Assembly (NCBI RefSeq): GCF_000417875.1
Contig: NW_006920894.1
Location: 352,417 to 416,416 of the forward strand
DNA: 64,000 nt
Source: Pseudozyma flocculosa PF-1
Lineage: Eukaryota > Basidiomycota > Ustilaginomycetes > Ustilaginales > Ustilaginaceae
Direction of reading: 5' to 3'
A model generated the notes under the pieces. The model had not been told where the DNA came from. It made no database searches and was given only the letters and a program-made list of their open reading frames with translations. Shown piece after piece: positions 30,071 to 41,531 of the stretch. The position numbers were made by a program, and so were the translations under genes. The first letter of the stretch is position 1, and each line of letters begins with the position of its first letter.

Positions 30071-33000
30071 GGCTGCGTGTGTCTTGGCTCGGCGGTTGGC
30101 AGATAGCTGGTGGAAGTTCGCCGGTGAGATTTGAGTTGTTGAAAGGGAGTCTTGTGAGCCGAACTGATGGGGCTTGAAGCCAGAAACAGGAGAGAGGAGT
30201 ATGCGAGAGGGCTATCGACGGGAGCGAAGCGTCGGCTAGCAGCAGAAATACAGCAGACGAGAGAGGGTTGGAAGGCCGCTGGGATGAGCTGCCCTGCCTT
30301 TTTCGTCTCCGCGAGCGAGGAGAATGCGAGGCTTGCTAATGGGAGGAGAAGCCGTTCGGAAGAATAATGAGGATTGCTACAGGGATGAGGGGCGGCTTTC
30401 TTGATGCGTCGATGAAAAAGGGACGGGGCGGTGGATGCTGTTTGCGCTCGGGTCGGAGAAAAGACGGGAAGACGGTGCGGCTCTTGCAGTGGAGTGTGTC
30501 GAGCAGCTCGGGAAGAAGGTTAGCTGCTGGCCGGATGGACAGCGGGGAAAGGTGTTGAAATGGAGACGAGATTGAAGGGAACGAGCTCCAGTGCCTGCAA
30601 CAGGGAGCCTAGTCGAGGGTCGATGAAGGTCGAAGATGGAGTGGACAAAGCGAGAGGCCGATGAACGGGCTGAAGCGGGATGCGAGGGGAGAGAGGACCA
30701 GGCTGGCTAGTCGCGGGCTGATGACCTGCTAGTGAGTGGGTTCAGTCAGGTCTGGGGGGGGCGTTGCGTCGAGCGGGCGCAGCGATGCGTCGGGTGAAAA
30801 AGAGACCAAAGCGGTTGCGGGGGTATGAGGCAGTCGTACCGTCGTCGCGAGCGTCAGGACACTGAGGTCGTTGCGTGGCGTTCGTTGATGGGGGAGATGG
30901 TGAGACGAGTTATATGCGCCGAAGCTGTGGGAGAGGGGGGTCGCTGGTGGTGATGATGGTGGTGGTGGTGGTGGTGGTGGTGGTGGTGGTGGTGATGAGG
31001 AGGAGAGTGGCGGTGGTGAAGACGGCAATCAAAGGTGGCACGAAGCGACGGACGGGTGGGTGGACGTGATCCTAGTCGTTAGGAGAAGGCGGGGGGGAGA
31101 GCGAAGGATGGGTGGTGGTGAAGAGGAGCCAGGAGGGGCGCCATGCTGGCCAGCCAAGAAGTACGGGCAGGGAGCGAGTCAGCTGCTGGAGCCACCAGAA
31201 GGCCTGGCCTGGCGAGGGGGCTCGTGCAAAGCGAGCCAAGCGGCGGGCCAAAGAGCTGGCTGGCTGGCCTGGCCGCCTGCCTCCCTTTCTGCGTCTGGCT
31301 GCCTGCCCACTTTGCCTGCTGCCTGCCTGCGCTCGAAAAAAGCCCCGCCCGCCCTTTGCCCTCCGGCCGGTCCTGCCCCGCCCTGCCCTGCCGGCCTTGG
31401 GCCAGTCACACGCCAGCAAGAAAGAGAGAGGCAGGGGAGAAAAATGCCCGTGCCGCACGCACGCAGGCTGGCAGGCAAGGTGCGTGCAGCATGCACCAGC
31501 CGGGCGGGTGGCGGCGACAACGACGACCAGAGCAACGACGACGACGGCGGCGACGACGGCGACGGTGAGGCCAGGCAGGCTAGGCCAGGGCGGGGCGAGG
31601 CAGGCAGGCAAGCTAAGGCGAGGCAGGGCAAAGCAGGTCTGCAGTTGCCGCCACTCCCCTGGCGCAGCTCCGTGCCGGGTTACCTGCACCGCTTCAACCC
31701 CCCTCCTGCCCATCGACCCGTCAACCGACCATGCTAGCTGGGCCCGGTGTGAGCTCTCCATGTCAACGACAGCAGCACTCACACCGACACCTGTGACGCT
31801 GCTACGTAGCTCTGTTCTGTGTGGGCCATCCAAGCACAGCGACGATGCTCCGTCTGGCGAACGAGATGGCGTCCACTTTGCCGTCGCCCGGACCCGCTAC
31901 GCTGGACGCCGCTCTAGCTAGTGGTAAGCCTTCTGGGCAGAACGCCGTGGGCCCTCGTAACCCATAGACCGCCCCAAACTCCAAGCTAAGCTAGGTTTGA
32001 CTGCGTGCGCTGGCCCCTCACCTATTCAAGCCATCACAGGCTAGGTCAGGCAAAGCAAGCAGGGCTGCTCTGCTTGCGCGGGCTCGTGAGGCACCTGCAG
32101 GATCTTGCCCGTCCCCAGCAAGCAAGCATGAGGGAGGGCGCATGGCGACCGACGGTCTCGCCTCGACGACAATCGATCGTCCGTAGGCCTCTATCTGGCT
32201 TTCTCGTTCTAGGCGCCACAACCTCACCTTAGCCTGTGCGCACGCCCCCGCCCTAAGAGGTTAGATGACGGCCGACGTAGGGCTCGCGGGAGCGGTCCGA
32301 GCTCGACGTCGTCTGGGATCAAAGGAGAGTCGAGCGAGAAGCTAGGCGCTCAGACCGCCCTTTCCGGAATGCCGACGAGCGAGGCGCCGCCTTCCCGCTT
32401 CCGCTTGGTGGTGGGAGTGCCAGCAAAGCAGAGCAGCGCAGCGCGGCGGCTGCGAATGAGACGAGCTGGCCAAAGAGCGACCGAACAGTAGAGCAGGCAG
32501 GCCAGCATGCTGACGAGCGGGACCACGATGTTGAGGGGGTCAGGGCGTGCACCTTGCATCTCGAGGCCAGGCAGGCAAGCAAGGGCCCCTCTCGCTCCGC
32601 TCAGGAAACGCACGCACGGTGCCCCCCGCCGCGGCGCCCGGTGGGCGGTGGCACGTCTGTGGAATGGCCCGAGCGTTTCGAGTACGGGTAGCCCGACGCA
32701 AAAATCTCGCAAGACGACGTCGTCGTCAGCACCTGCTTCAACAGCAGCAAAGCCACGCAACGAACCCCGGGTCTCCTCTTTGGGCCCCCCTGACTACTAC
32801 TGCGACCAAGCCAGCGGTCGGCTCCTCCGCCTTGACCCTCGAACCCAACGCAAGCGAGGGCAGCACCTCGGACCCGGCCCCGCTCCGCTCCGGAAGCAAC
32901 GGTCAGCCGTACGTTCCGGTCAGGCCTCGCCACGAGGTCCGTGCTGCCCCGTGTCGTCCCGACCGGGCACCTGTTCGACCAGTTCAATCCACGCATGGCA

Positions 33001-33158
33001 ACAGGAAAAGCGTTGGTGATTCGTTCTGGACCAGACACAAGGGGAACTCGGAAGCAAAGTGGAAGAAGACGACGTGGAGGGGCGGGGGACAAGAGGGAGC
33101 GTGGGGGGCCGACCCGCAGAGTCGAGGCGTCGCAAGCAGCGAAGACGGCACCTCGCTC
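30071..33158. other. Gene-free region upstream of the RRM-R3H gene
   Basis: About 3.1 kb between two leftward genes. The first part is the promoter and leader of the RNA-binding gene. It contains a GGT microsatellite and, at about 31.17-31.68 kb, a tract rich in GCCTGCC/GGCAGGC words. Long open frames in that tract (both strands) follow the repeats and show no protein-like features. The right end is the striatin 3' UTR. Confidence 0.45.
30958..30993. repeat. (GGT)12 microsatellite
   Basis: Twelve perfect copies of GGT in the long intergenic region upstream of the RRM-R3H gene. Confidence 0.9.
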
Positions 33159-36100
33159 CTATCCGTAGATGCGGATGACGCCGTCGGCGCCGGCCGATGC
33201 AAAGTAGGGCGCCGTCGGGTGGTACTTGACGGCCAGCACGCCTTCGGCCGCCTTGCGACGGTGCGAGGTAATCTCCTGCCGGCAGACGGCCGTGGTACCG
33301 TTCGAGACAACCTCGTCGGCAGACCCGGTCGCGGGAGCAGCGCCGCTGCCGCTGCTATTGGGGCCCTCGCGCGGAGACAGAGAGCCGCCGGCGATGTCCC
33401 AGAAGCGCACGCTGCAGTCGTGCCCGCCCGATACCAGCGTCAGGCCCGAGGCGTCAATGTCGAGCGAGGTGACGGCATCCAGGTGGGCAATCATCGAGAG
33501 GGTGCACTCGCTCGAATCGAGATCAAACATGCGGATGTAGCGGTCCTCGTGCGCCGTAATGACGAGCGGCAGCGTCGGGTGTGTGACCAGCTTGTTGATC
33601 TGCGTGCTGAGCGTGTTGTCGTAGGTCTGGTCGCTCTTGAGCTGCCGCACCTGCTTGCCCGTCTCGACCTCGAACAGCTTGACGACCGAGTTCGAATAGG
33701 CAACGGCGCACAGCCGCAGGTCCGAGCGGCACATGTCGACCGAGGTCGGCACCGGCAGCCCGCCCGTCTTTTCGAGGTTCTCGCGCTCCTTGCTGACGTC
33801 GCTCGGCGGGTCCACGCCAAAGTAGTCCCAGCTGAGACGCAGCTCGGCAGGCGCCCTACCGCTGTCGGTTTGCTGAGTCGCCCAGATCTTGATGGTGCCG
33901 TCGGCCGAGGCGGTGGCAAGGTAGGCCTCGTCGTCTGACTTGTCCGGCAGCAGCGCAAGGTCCCACACCGGCTGAGTGTGGCCCACGAGACAGCCCAGCT
34001 CGACCGACTTGTCATACGGCGGGTAGGCCTCGACGTTGCTGTCTGGCAGCTGCCAGACGCGGACAGACGAGTCAATGCTGCCGCTGTAGATGCGTCGCTG
34101 ATGGTGGGACACGGCGAGGCAGGTGACGGCGGCCGAGTGGCCACGGAAAGTCACGAGCGGATCACTGTCCGCGCCCGCCTTGCCGCTGCAAGAGGGATGG
34201 GAGCAGATTGGGCGAGGCTTGTCAGCTTGGGGGCCTCGACAATCCCGCGCAACGCAGTCAACCTGCGGGCGTGGTCTGCTGCAAATCGCCCGAAAGCTCA
34301 ACTCACCTGGGCTGGTTGATGCTCTGAGGGTCGAGCTTCCAGAACTTGATGGTGTTGTCATCCGACGCCGAGATCAGGCTGAGGTTGGACTGGTCGAAGG
34401 CCACCGCACGGACGGCGTCCAGGTGGCTGCGGAGGACCTTCTTTGACTTCCACATCTGGCTGTCGGCAGCAGCGTCGGCAGCAGCAGCCTTGGCCGCCTC
34501 TTCGTCCTCGGGGTTGAAGCTGAGGTTGGCCAGCTCGTCCTCCTCGTGCTTGTCGGCGGTGGCACCGACGTTGCGCCCGCTGCGGCTCATGAGCTGGTTG
34601 ACGCGCTCGGTGGTGAGGGCGAGTTGAGCTTGCGCCTCCGAGACGATGGCAGAATCGTCGGACTGCTGCTGCCTCTTTCGCTCCTCTTCCCGCCTCTCCC
34701 GGCCCCTCAGTCCGGCCTCCTTGAGCTTCTCCCAATCGCGTCCGCCGGGCTTGAAGATGGCCGTGACCTGCTCGCCGTCGTCGTCTCGCTCGGGATCCGT
34801 CATGCTGTCGTTCGAAGACCCCCGAGATCCGCATGACTGATAGGAGCCGGCAGAGTCGGACGAGTCGGAGCCCTGAGACGACGAACTTGACATGGCGGTC
34901 TCGTCGTGTTCACCGGAGCCCGAATCAGGAGCCTGCTGGGAGTCATCGCTGTTGTGCGCGGTCGAGCCCTCTGCAGCGGCATCTGTCGCATCGCCGCGTG
35001 CCGAGCCAGCTTCGTCGGTCAAGGCGTCGCGGGCTACGATACTGCCACCCGAGACGGCGCCAAGCGGGTCCACATCGTTCTTGGACGACTCTGCCTCTCC
35101 GCCAGCTTCGTCAGCCGTCTCGTCCTCGGCCGACTCTTCAGGCACCGGCTCGGACGCGTAGAGCGGGGAACGCCCGATCTTGCCGCCCTTCTGGGTGCCC
35201 ATGCCGCCAGATGCCGCTCCCGTTCCAGCGCCACGACGCGGCGAGCCGCTCGCCGGCCTGTCCTGCACCTCCTGGTATGCAGGCGCGGTGGCTGGTACGT
35301 TCTCGAGCATCGTCATGCGAGGTCGGGGCTGCTGTGTGCCCTGCGCCTGGGCCCCGCCAGCCGCATTGGCAGAGGCTGCGACGCCGCGGTCCGGCAGCGG
35401 ATTGAGCGTGCTTGCGCTCGTCAGGTACGAGATCTCCTGCAGGCATTGTTTGAGGTAGTCGCGGCTCTTGGCGCGGGACTGCGGGAACTTGGCTCCGGAA
35501 GAAGCGCGCGAAAGCTGAGCCGCCAGGTTGGATCCGCCGATGGTGCCGGTACCTGTGCTGCCGAAGGTGCTGCCGTTGATGGTGCCGGCTCCGATGGTGC
35601 TGGGGTTGTAGGAGAGGGACGACAGGGTACCGGTGCCCCTCGCGAGATGGAGGGTGCCGCCGTCCATGGGGCCTGCTATCTCGTCGAGTCAAGAGGGAGG
35701 GAGGCATGGCAGGGCGCGTGTGTGAGCGGCGCTGTCTGCGTCGGACGACAATTGGTTCGACAGGAGGCGGTGTCACGCAGCGGTGAGTACTTACGCATGT
35801 CCTCGCTCCTCGCCGGCGAGCTTCGTCCGCTGGCAGAGGTCGACTTCTCGAGGCCCTGGAGCAAAGGGTTCTTGGCGACCGCAGGCTGAGAAGTCGATGC
35901 GCTGGCCGAGCTCGACGAAAGGTACTTTGAGCTGTGGTGTAGTGCAGCGGAAGCGGGAGTGAGGATACATTCAGCATCGTTCCGCCTTGAGGGCTGGCAA
36001 GGAGGACGAGTGTAGCTGGGGACTTACCGCTCCTGTCTGAGGGCATACTCGAGCATCTTGACTCGACGCATCAAGTCAGTCTTGAGGTTCTCGACGCCCC

Positions 36101-36583
36101 GCCTCTCGCCTTCGAGCAGAGCGATCCGGGCCTGCACGGATTGAAGGAGGCCCAGTAAAGATACGTCAACGGGGGGCTCCTGCGCCAAGGCCTGCGGTCG
36201 ATCTGGTCGCAAGCACTCACCCTCATCTCGGCGCGCTCAATCTCCCACTCGTTGCGATCGCGCTCGTACCTTCGCCATTCGCTCTGAAGGAAGTGTAGGA
36301 TGCCAGGAAGCGTATACTCTGCCGGAGCGACCGAGTTGCCCGTTTCCTGAGCGGGAACGCCGTTGGCGCCGTTCCCTTGGCCATTGTTGCCGGCACCGAC
36401 GCCAACACCAAGCCCACCAGATCCAGGCTGGCCGCCAGGCAGGCCGCCATTGCCTCCACCGCCTCCACCAAGCATCATGCTGCCGCTGTTGCTGATGAAC
36501 ATGCCTTGGCCTCCTTCGCCCCCTTGGTTGCCCTGCATCCCGCCCATGTTGCGGAAAGCGAAGCTCCCTTGCATCCCCGACAT
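33159..36583 (-). CDS. Striatin, WD40 scaffold of the STRIPAK complex
   Basis: Five exons on the minus strand: 36221-36583, 36028-36131, 35795-35931, 34307-35672 and 33159-34185, giving 998 residues with phase kept. The first 80 residues are Gly/Asn/Met-rich. The striatin signature follows: YTLPGILHFLQSEWRRYERD, then the coiled coil across exons 1-3 ending VKMLEYALRQERSKYLSS. Exon 4 encodes a long disordered linker and the first WD40 unit (HLDAVRAVAFDQSNLSLIS, ending IKFWKL). Exon 5 holds the remaining WD40 units, for example FRGHSAAVTCLAVSHHQRR and HPTAPYFASAGADGVIRIYG. Striatin links PP2A and germinal-centre kinases in STRIPAK; fungal homologues (Pro11, Far8) act in cell fusion, fruiting and septation. 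Identification is firm, exon limits good. Confidence 0.94.
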
Positions 36584-37852
36584 CGAAGCTAGGATGGCGG
36601 GCTAGGCCAAGCTCTGTCGCCCCTGAAGCTGACGTCGGTCAAGCGGAGGCGGAAGGGCGGGCAAGGAAGACTCTGCCGATGAGCGATCGCCCGTGGTCTT
36701 TCGAGGATCGAGCGATCCGCGTCGATCAGACGAGCGTGATGGGTGGCCGCGCAAAGCGATCGATGCTGGTGGTAGGCTCGTGGAGAGGTGTCGGAACGTC
36801 GAGAAGCTGTCGATGATGCTGATCCGTTGTGCAATGCTGGAATGCTTGTAGAGACGTCGGATGGTGGTCTGAGCGAGGAACGGAGAAAGACGTCGAATCC
36901 CGAGATGGCTCTGTTGAGCGCAGCGCTTAGCGGGTCCGAAGACGAGATGCAGAAACCGACCAGGGACGGCCGACGAGAAAACGAGTGCCGGCGCCTGTCT
37001 GTCGAAGAAAAGCTGGCGCAGACCGGAATGATGGTCTCGACGGGAGATGGTGTCGGAGGGAGGTGGTGATGGTGGCTGGCAGACCTCAAGAGGCGTGCTG
37101 GAAGACTGGCGGAGACGTCGGCGATAAACCTACGTACGGTGCGTCGCAGCGTGCGTTCCACCTCGACGACGAGACCCGCACGACCTCGCCCACCTCCTGG
37201 CCGGCCCAGCTGCCTGCCTGCCTGCCTGCCTGAGTCAAAGAGGGGCCCTGCCTGCCTGCTTCACTCACCGGCCGGGTGTGTTTGTTGCTCTCTCCCCCGG
37301 CCGCCCGCTCGCCCGCCCGCCCGCGCTCTGGCTCGTTTGAAAGACCCAGCAGCCAGGCAGGGAGGCCAGGCCAGGCAGAGACAAGTGCGGTGGGGGACGT
37401 GCGTGCAGCATCCGCCCCGCCTGCCTTGACTTCCCGATCGCACAAGGGCGAATACAAAGGGGGCCTGGTCGAATTCAAAATTTTCAAATCGGACGCTCAA
37501 ATGACCAGGCGCAGGGGGCTCAGCCTGCGGCGGAGCAAAAGCAGAAGCGGGCCCCACCGTCTCTCCCGCGGCCCGCACTCAGCCCCACATCCTACGTAGA
37601 GTGGAGAGGAGTTCATTTGGCTTGCTAGACGAAGAGGGGTTGTACAGATGAGGGCGCCGAGAATTCTTGCTGACATGCTGGGACGGATTAGTCGGGGCGG
37701 AAACGGTGCGGAAACGGTCATGGAAAACAAGTAAGTTTGGTCGGAGAAGGGATGGTAGCGCTGTGGCGCGACGGGGCGGGCGCGATACGGGCAGGCATGC
37801 CGAGATGCGAAGCTGCCCGGCGTTGGCCCGCGAGAGCCAGGCAGCGCGCAGA
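36584..37852. other. Intergenic, striatin promoter side
   Basis: About 1.27 kb. Next to striatin it should be leader and promoter; the far end is the 3' UTR of the MATH-BTB gene. A TGCC tract lies at 37,211-37,232. No gene seen. Confidence 0.5.
37211..37232. repeat. (TGCC)n microsatellite
   Basis: Five and a half copies of TGCC. Confidence 0.85.
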
Positions 37853-40560
37853 TCACTCGCTGTCCGAGGCCTCGATGGCGCCCTCGTCGGGCGTCGCCTT
37901 GTACTCGAGCTGGCTGAGCAGGTAAGGCCACACTGTTGCAGCGGGGCGGCGGTGATGGGCGCGGTGATGGGGAGCTCGGTTCAGCATCCGTTGCATTGCT
38001 GCGCGTCGGATCAGGACCATGCAAGGGTGTCACGGCCGACTTACCCTCTGCGAGGCCCGGGTGCGCGCTGGAGCGGAAGAAGATCGTCTTCATCGCCCTC
38101 GACTTCTTCACCTCCTTCCAGTGCTTGAGTAGGTAATCGGTCTCGATCTGAAGCGCGCCAGGAACGGAGCAGCCGTCATGCGCCTACGATCAGCGATAAA
38201 AGCCCGAGGCGCGCCAACCATCAATCCCACGCACGGCGCCTTCGTGCTCACCTTTCGGATGTCCTTGAACTGCGTGTTGAAGCCGGAAAAGACCTCCCAG
38301 ACAATGTTCTTGACCGTCAGACTGTTGGCAATGTGCTCCTGCGCGCGTCGCTTGAGGTCGGTGATCTGCAGCTTGTCGGCCAGGCGATACATGGCCTTGG
38401 CCGAACAGGGGACGGGCTTGTCGGGGAAGCGTGCGCACCACATGTCGATGTGTTCCTTGCGCCTGGGGAGGAAAAGGCGAAGACGTTGGAAGGGGTCAGA
38501 AAGGAATGACGAGGTCGGCAGAGGTTTGACGTGTATGGGTGCATGTCGTGTCGAGGACGAGGATAGGGACCACACCTACATCGCGTGTGCCTTTCGCATC
38601 TCGTCGTTGAAGACATCTGTGCTGCTGCTGCCCCAGCGCACGTCCCCATTGGCCATGCAGACGCCGCTGCCGGAGCTGGACTCCTCGGCCGCCGCTTCGG
38701 TCGACAGGAAGCTCGATGTGAGCGGCGAGAACTCGACCGTGTCCGTATAGAGGTAGTAGAGGAGCGCTTTGAAGGTGAGGTAGGCGGAATCGCGAACGAC
38801 CTGGACCGGCAAGCGTTTGTGGACACGACGTGGGTTCTGAAGTTTCGTCAGTCGAACGTCGATATGGTGACGGCGTGCTTTGCGACCCGACAGTCTGCCG
38901 AGCGCCGCCCTCGCGCGATGGTCGCCCTGCGCAATGTACTCACCACCTTGCGGCGCTTCTTCTGCGATGCGAAGCTGGATCCGACCTTTTTGCTGTCGTG
39001 GGTCTCAAAGGTGTTGGCGCGCGACCTCTTCTGGGTCGGCTGAGGCTTCTGTGGCGTGCGGATCTCGGGCCGTGTGTTCTGACCGACCGAGTTTTGACGG
39101 ACCATCGCCCGATCTGCGGAGGAGCCAGAGGCGTCGAGTTTGTCCATAGGCTGCGTGCGGCCGCCCGAGAGCTGCCTCTGCGGTACGCCTTCGCTGCCAG
39201 GTTCGGCCTTTACGCTGAACGAGGCGGCGCCAGCCGAGAGGGGCTGGATCGGCGAGCCCGGGTGAAACGCGGGAAAGGACGACGACGTGTCCATGTACTC
39301 CTCGATCTGGTCCTGATCGCCCATTGTTGCCATGGCATCACCGGGGTCAGCACCGCCCCCGCCCCCGCCCCCGCCACCGCCAGAGACGGCGATGACTTCG
39401 TCGTCGTCGACAAAATCGTCGTCATCATCGTCATTGTCGCCGTGGCGGCCACAGCCTTCTTCGGTCGAGGCATTGTGGGCGCCACCAGCGATACCGCTCT
39501 TTCGGCCAAGGTACTGGTCACGTCCAGCTGCCAGGTCGAGTTTCCGACTTTCGAGATACTCGAGCTCCTCGTCCGAATCGTCGAGGATCGCGTCAGACTG
39601 GTCGTCGTCGAGGTCGTCGTCGAAGTCATTGCCGTCTTGGCGGGCCCCAGACGCCGGCGAGGCCCGCGTCCCGACTCCGCCGCGAAGCGGGCTCTGCTGA
39701 CGGTCGTTGGAGGGAGACGAGCGCGGTGAGGCGACCGAGTCGTCGTCGTCGGACGTGCCGACCGTCTCGGCTTCGAGGAAGCCGCCCTCGAACATGTCGC
39801 GAAAGTACTCGCATCTTGCCGCGAGGATCTTTTTGATGGCGTAGACCTTCTGCTTGGGGCGCCGGTTGCCATTGGGCGTGCGGCGCCGGGGGTGGATGAC
39901 GAATACGATGTCGCTGTGGTCCGGATCGTCGAGCAGCGAGCCCATAGCCTGGACAAGGACCGGCGGGACAGTGTGGCCGAGCGAGCGCTGGATGCGCGGC
40001 CTTTCGGGGCTGTCGGTGACGCTGACACTGATGAGGAACGCATCGGCGGCCCTCACTGCCGAGTTGCTGTAGTAGACGGCGTCGCGCTTGGCAAACTGGG
40101 CCCAGCCCCAGTTCGAGGTCTTGTCGGAAAAGGCATGGTCGTGGGCCTCCTTGGTGCCGAGGATGGTGGCCCGGTCGATGGTCTGGATCTGGAAGGTGAA
40201 GCCGTAGAGGCCCTCCCTGGCCCACTTGTCCTCCTTGACCGCGCCGCTCTCGCCCGGCGTGGATGGGCCGCGGTACTCGACGGCCTGGTTCCTTTCCTCC
40301 TGTGACGGCTCGGCGTTGAGGTAGAGCGAACAGAACTGGTCGATGCCGGACTGCGCGTAAAAGAGGACGGTCCACCTGCCACCTCCAAAGGGGACCGACT
40401 TGATGACCTTGGACTTTGCATCGGACTTTGACGAGTCGAAGTGGGACTTGAGATTCGTGAGCGGCCACTCGAAGAGGATGGTGCGTGTCTCTGTGGCCTC
40501 CTTGATCTGGACGCGCTCCGTGTTCCTGTTGGCTCTCCTGGCCTCGGTGAGGGCGTTCAT
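37853..40560 (-). CDS. MATH-BTB domain protein with interrupted BTB fold
   Basis: Five exons on the minus strand: 38944-40560, 38580-38836, 38252-38462, 38045-38147 and 37853-37932, giving 755 residues in phase. The N-terminal MATH-like region (about residues 20-185) begins TRTILFEWPLTNLKSHF and ends DAFLISVSVTD. The BTB fold starts at about 205 (LLDDPDHSDIVFVIHPRRR) and reaches RCEYFRDMFEGGFLE at about 263. It is then interrupted by about 280 residues of acidic, Gly-rich and Ser-rich sequence that ends with the basic cluster QKKRRKVV. The fold resumes in exon 2 with SAYLTFKALLYYLYTDTVEF. A second Ser-rich insert precedes exon 3, which encodes the BTB-distal helices (KAMYRLADKLQITDLKRRA). Such proteins usually act as Cullin-3 substrate adaptors. 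Donor GTAGGT after exon 2 is weaker than the others. Confidence 0.87.
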
Positions 40561-41531
40561 CGTATGCAGATGTAGCTGATGCTGGTGCTCGTGCTGGTGC
40601 TGGTGCTCGTGCTCGTGGTGATGCTATCAAGGGTCGGTCCGGAGGCCGAGCGATCGTGATGGTGATGGTGGAAGGGTGGAAATGTTGGGAAAGGCGTGGG
40701 TCTGGCGGGCCAGGCCTTGGCAGCGGTTGAGAGTTGCAAGCAGACGAACGTGTAACCGCCTCGCTGTCGGCTCGCCTTCCGAAAGGCCAGATGCGCGCTG
40801 CACAAAGCGCCTAGACCCCTGAATCTCAGAGACAGGGAGCGTGTTCGGTCCTGGTGAGGAGACGGGAGCACCTCCGAGCTTCCGAATCGCCGCTGCTAGC
40901 CGCCAAGTGACTGTGACTGTAGTGTCGTGTGTCGCGGTTGATCCGGGCGAGCCAGCTCGCAGCGTCTGGTCTAGAGGGCGGCGGGCGTCAGCCGATGTCA
41001 ATGGCCTCGTCACGCCGACGGTTGTCGGGCCGGGGTCGAAGGAAGGGTAGTTGGTGAGCTGGGGTTGGGTCGACAGCTGTGGCGTTGGCGCTGGCGCTGG
41101 GCTGGAAGAGCAGACGGTGACGGATGGCGCGAGGAGCGAAGGCTTGCTGGCGCAGGCTGGTCGGGGAGCGCGACTCGACAGCCAGGGTCCGTCGGTCGAG
41201 CCTCGCCAGCACCACCGAAGACGTAGGCGCAAGGGAGGACGGCAGCCTGCAGCTCCCCGCATCAGGGGGCAGCCAAAAAGTGTGAGCGCTCAAGCCAGCC
41301 CAACGCCGCAAGGGCCAGCAAGGAGGCTCGGTCGACGGGAATCGGGCTTGCCCGCGCCGCTTTTTCGCTGCTAATTGATCCCCAATTCGTGTTCTCCCAA
41401 GTCTCCTCTCGACGTCCAGCGACGACAACTTCCCCCGCCGACGCCAGCCTCCACCGTCGTCACCTCCTCCACCACCACCAATCGTCGTCCCGCCTCGAGT
41501 TCGCGTACGAGCGTCAAAGACACTCGCAGAC
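40561..41531. promoter_or_regulatory. Divergent promoter region, MATH-BTB and IWS1
   Basis: 971 bases between divergent start codons. A degenerate GCTGGTGCTCGT repeat lies just upstream of the MATH-BTB ATG (about 40,578-40,616). CT- and CACC-rich sequence precedes the IWS1 ATG. No further gene seen. Confidence 0.5.

Noticed and set aside
31060..31921. Overlapping frames on both strands in the GCCTGCC-rich tract
   Set aside because: They arise from repeat-biased GC-rich DNA without stops; the products are Ala/Arg/Pro-rich with no structure or family.
32910..32995. AGTTCAATCC box considered as a tRNA B box
   Set aside because: No cloverleaf could be drawn; no A box upstream.
32547..33938. 463-codon open frame on the + strand
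   Set aside because: Most of it is antisense to striatin WD40 codons; the remainder is intergenic low complexity.
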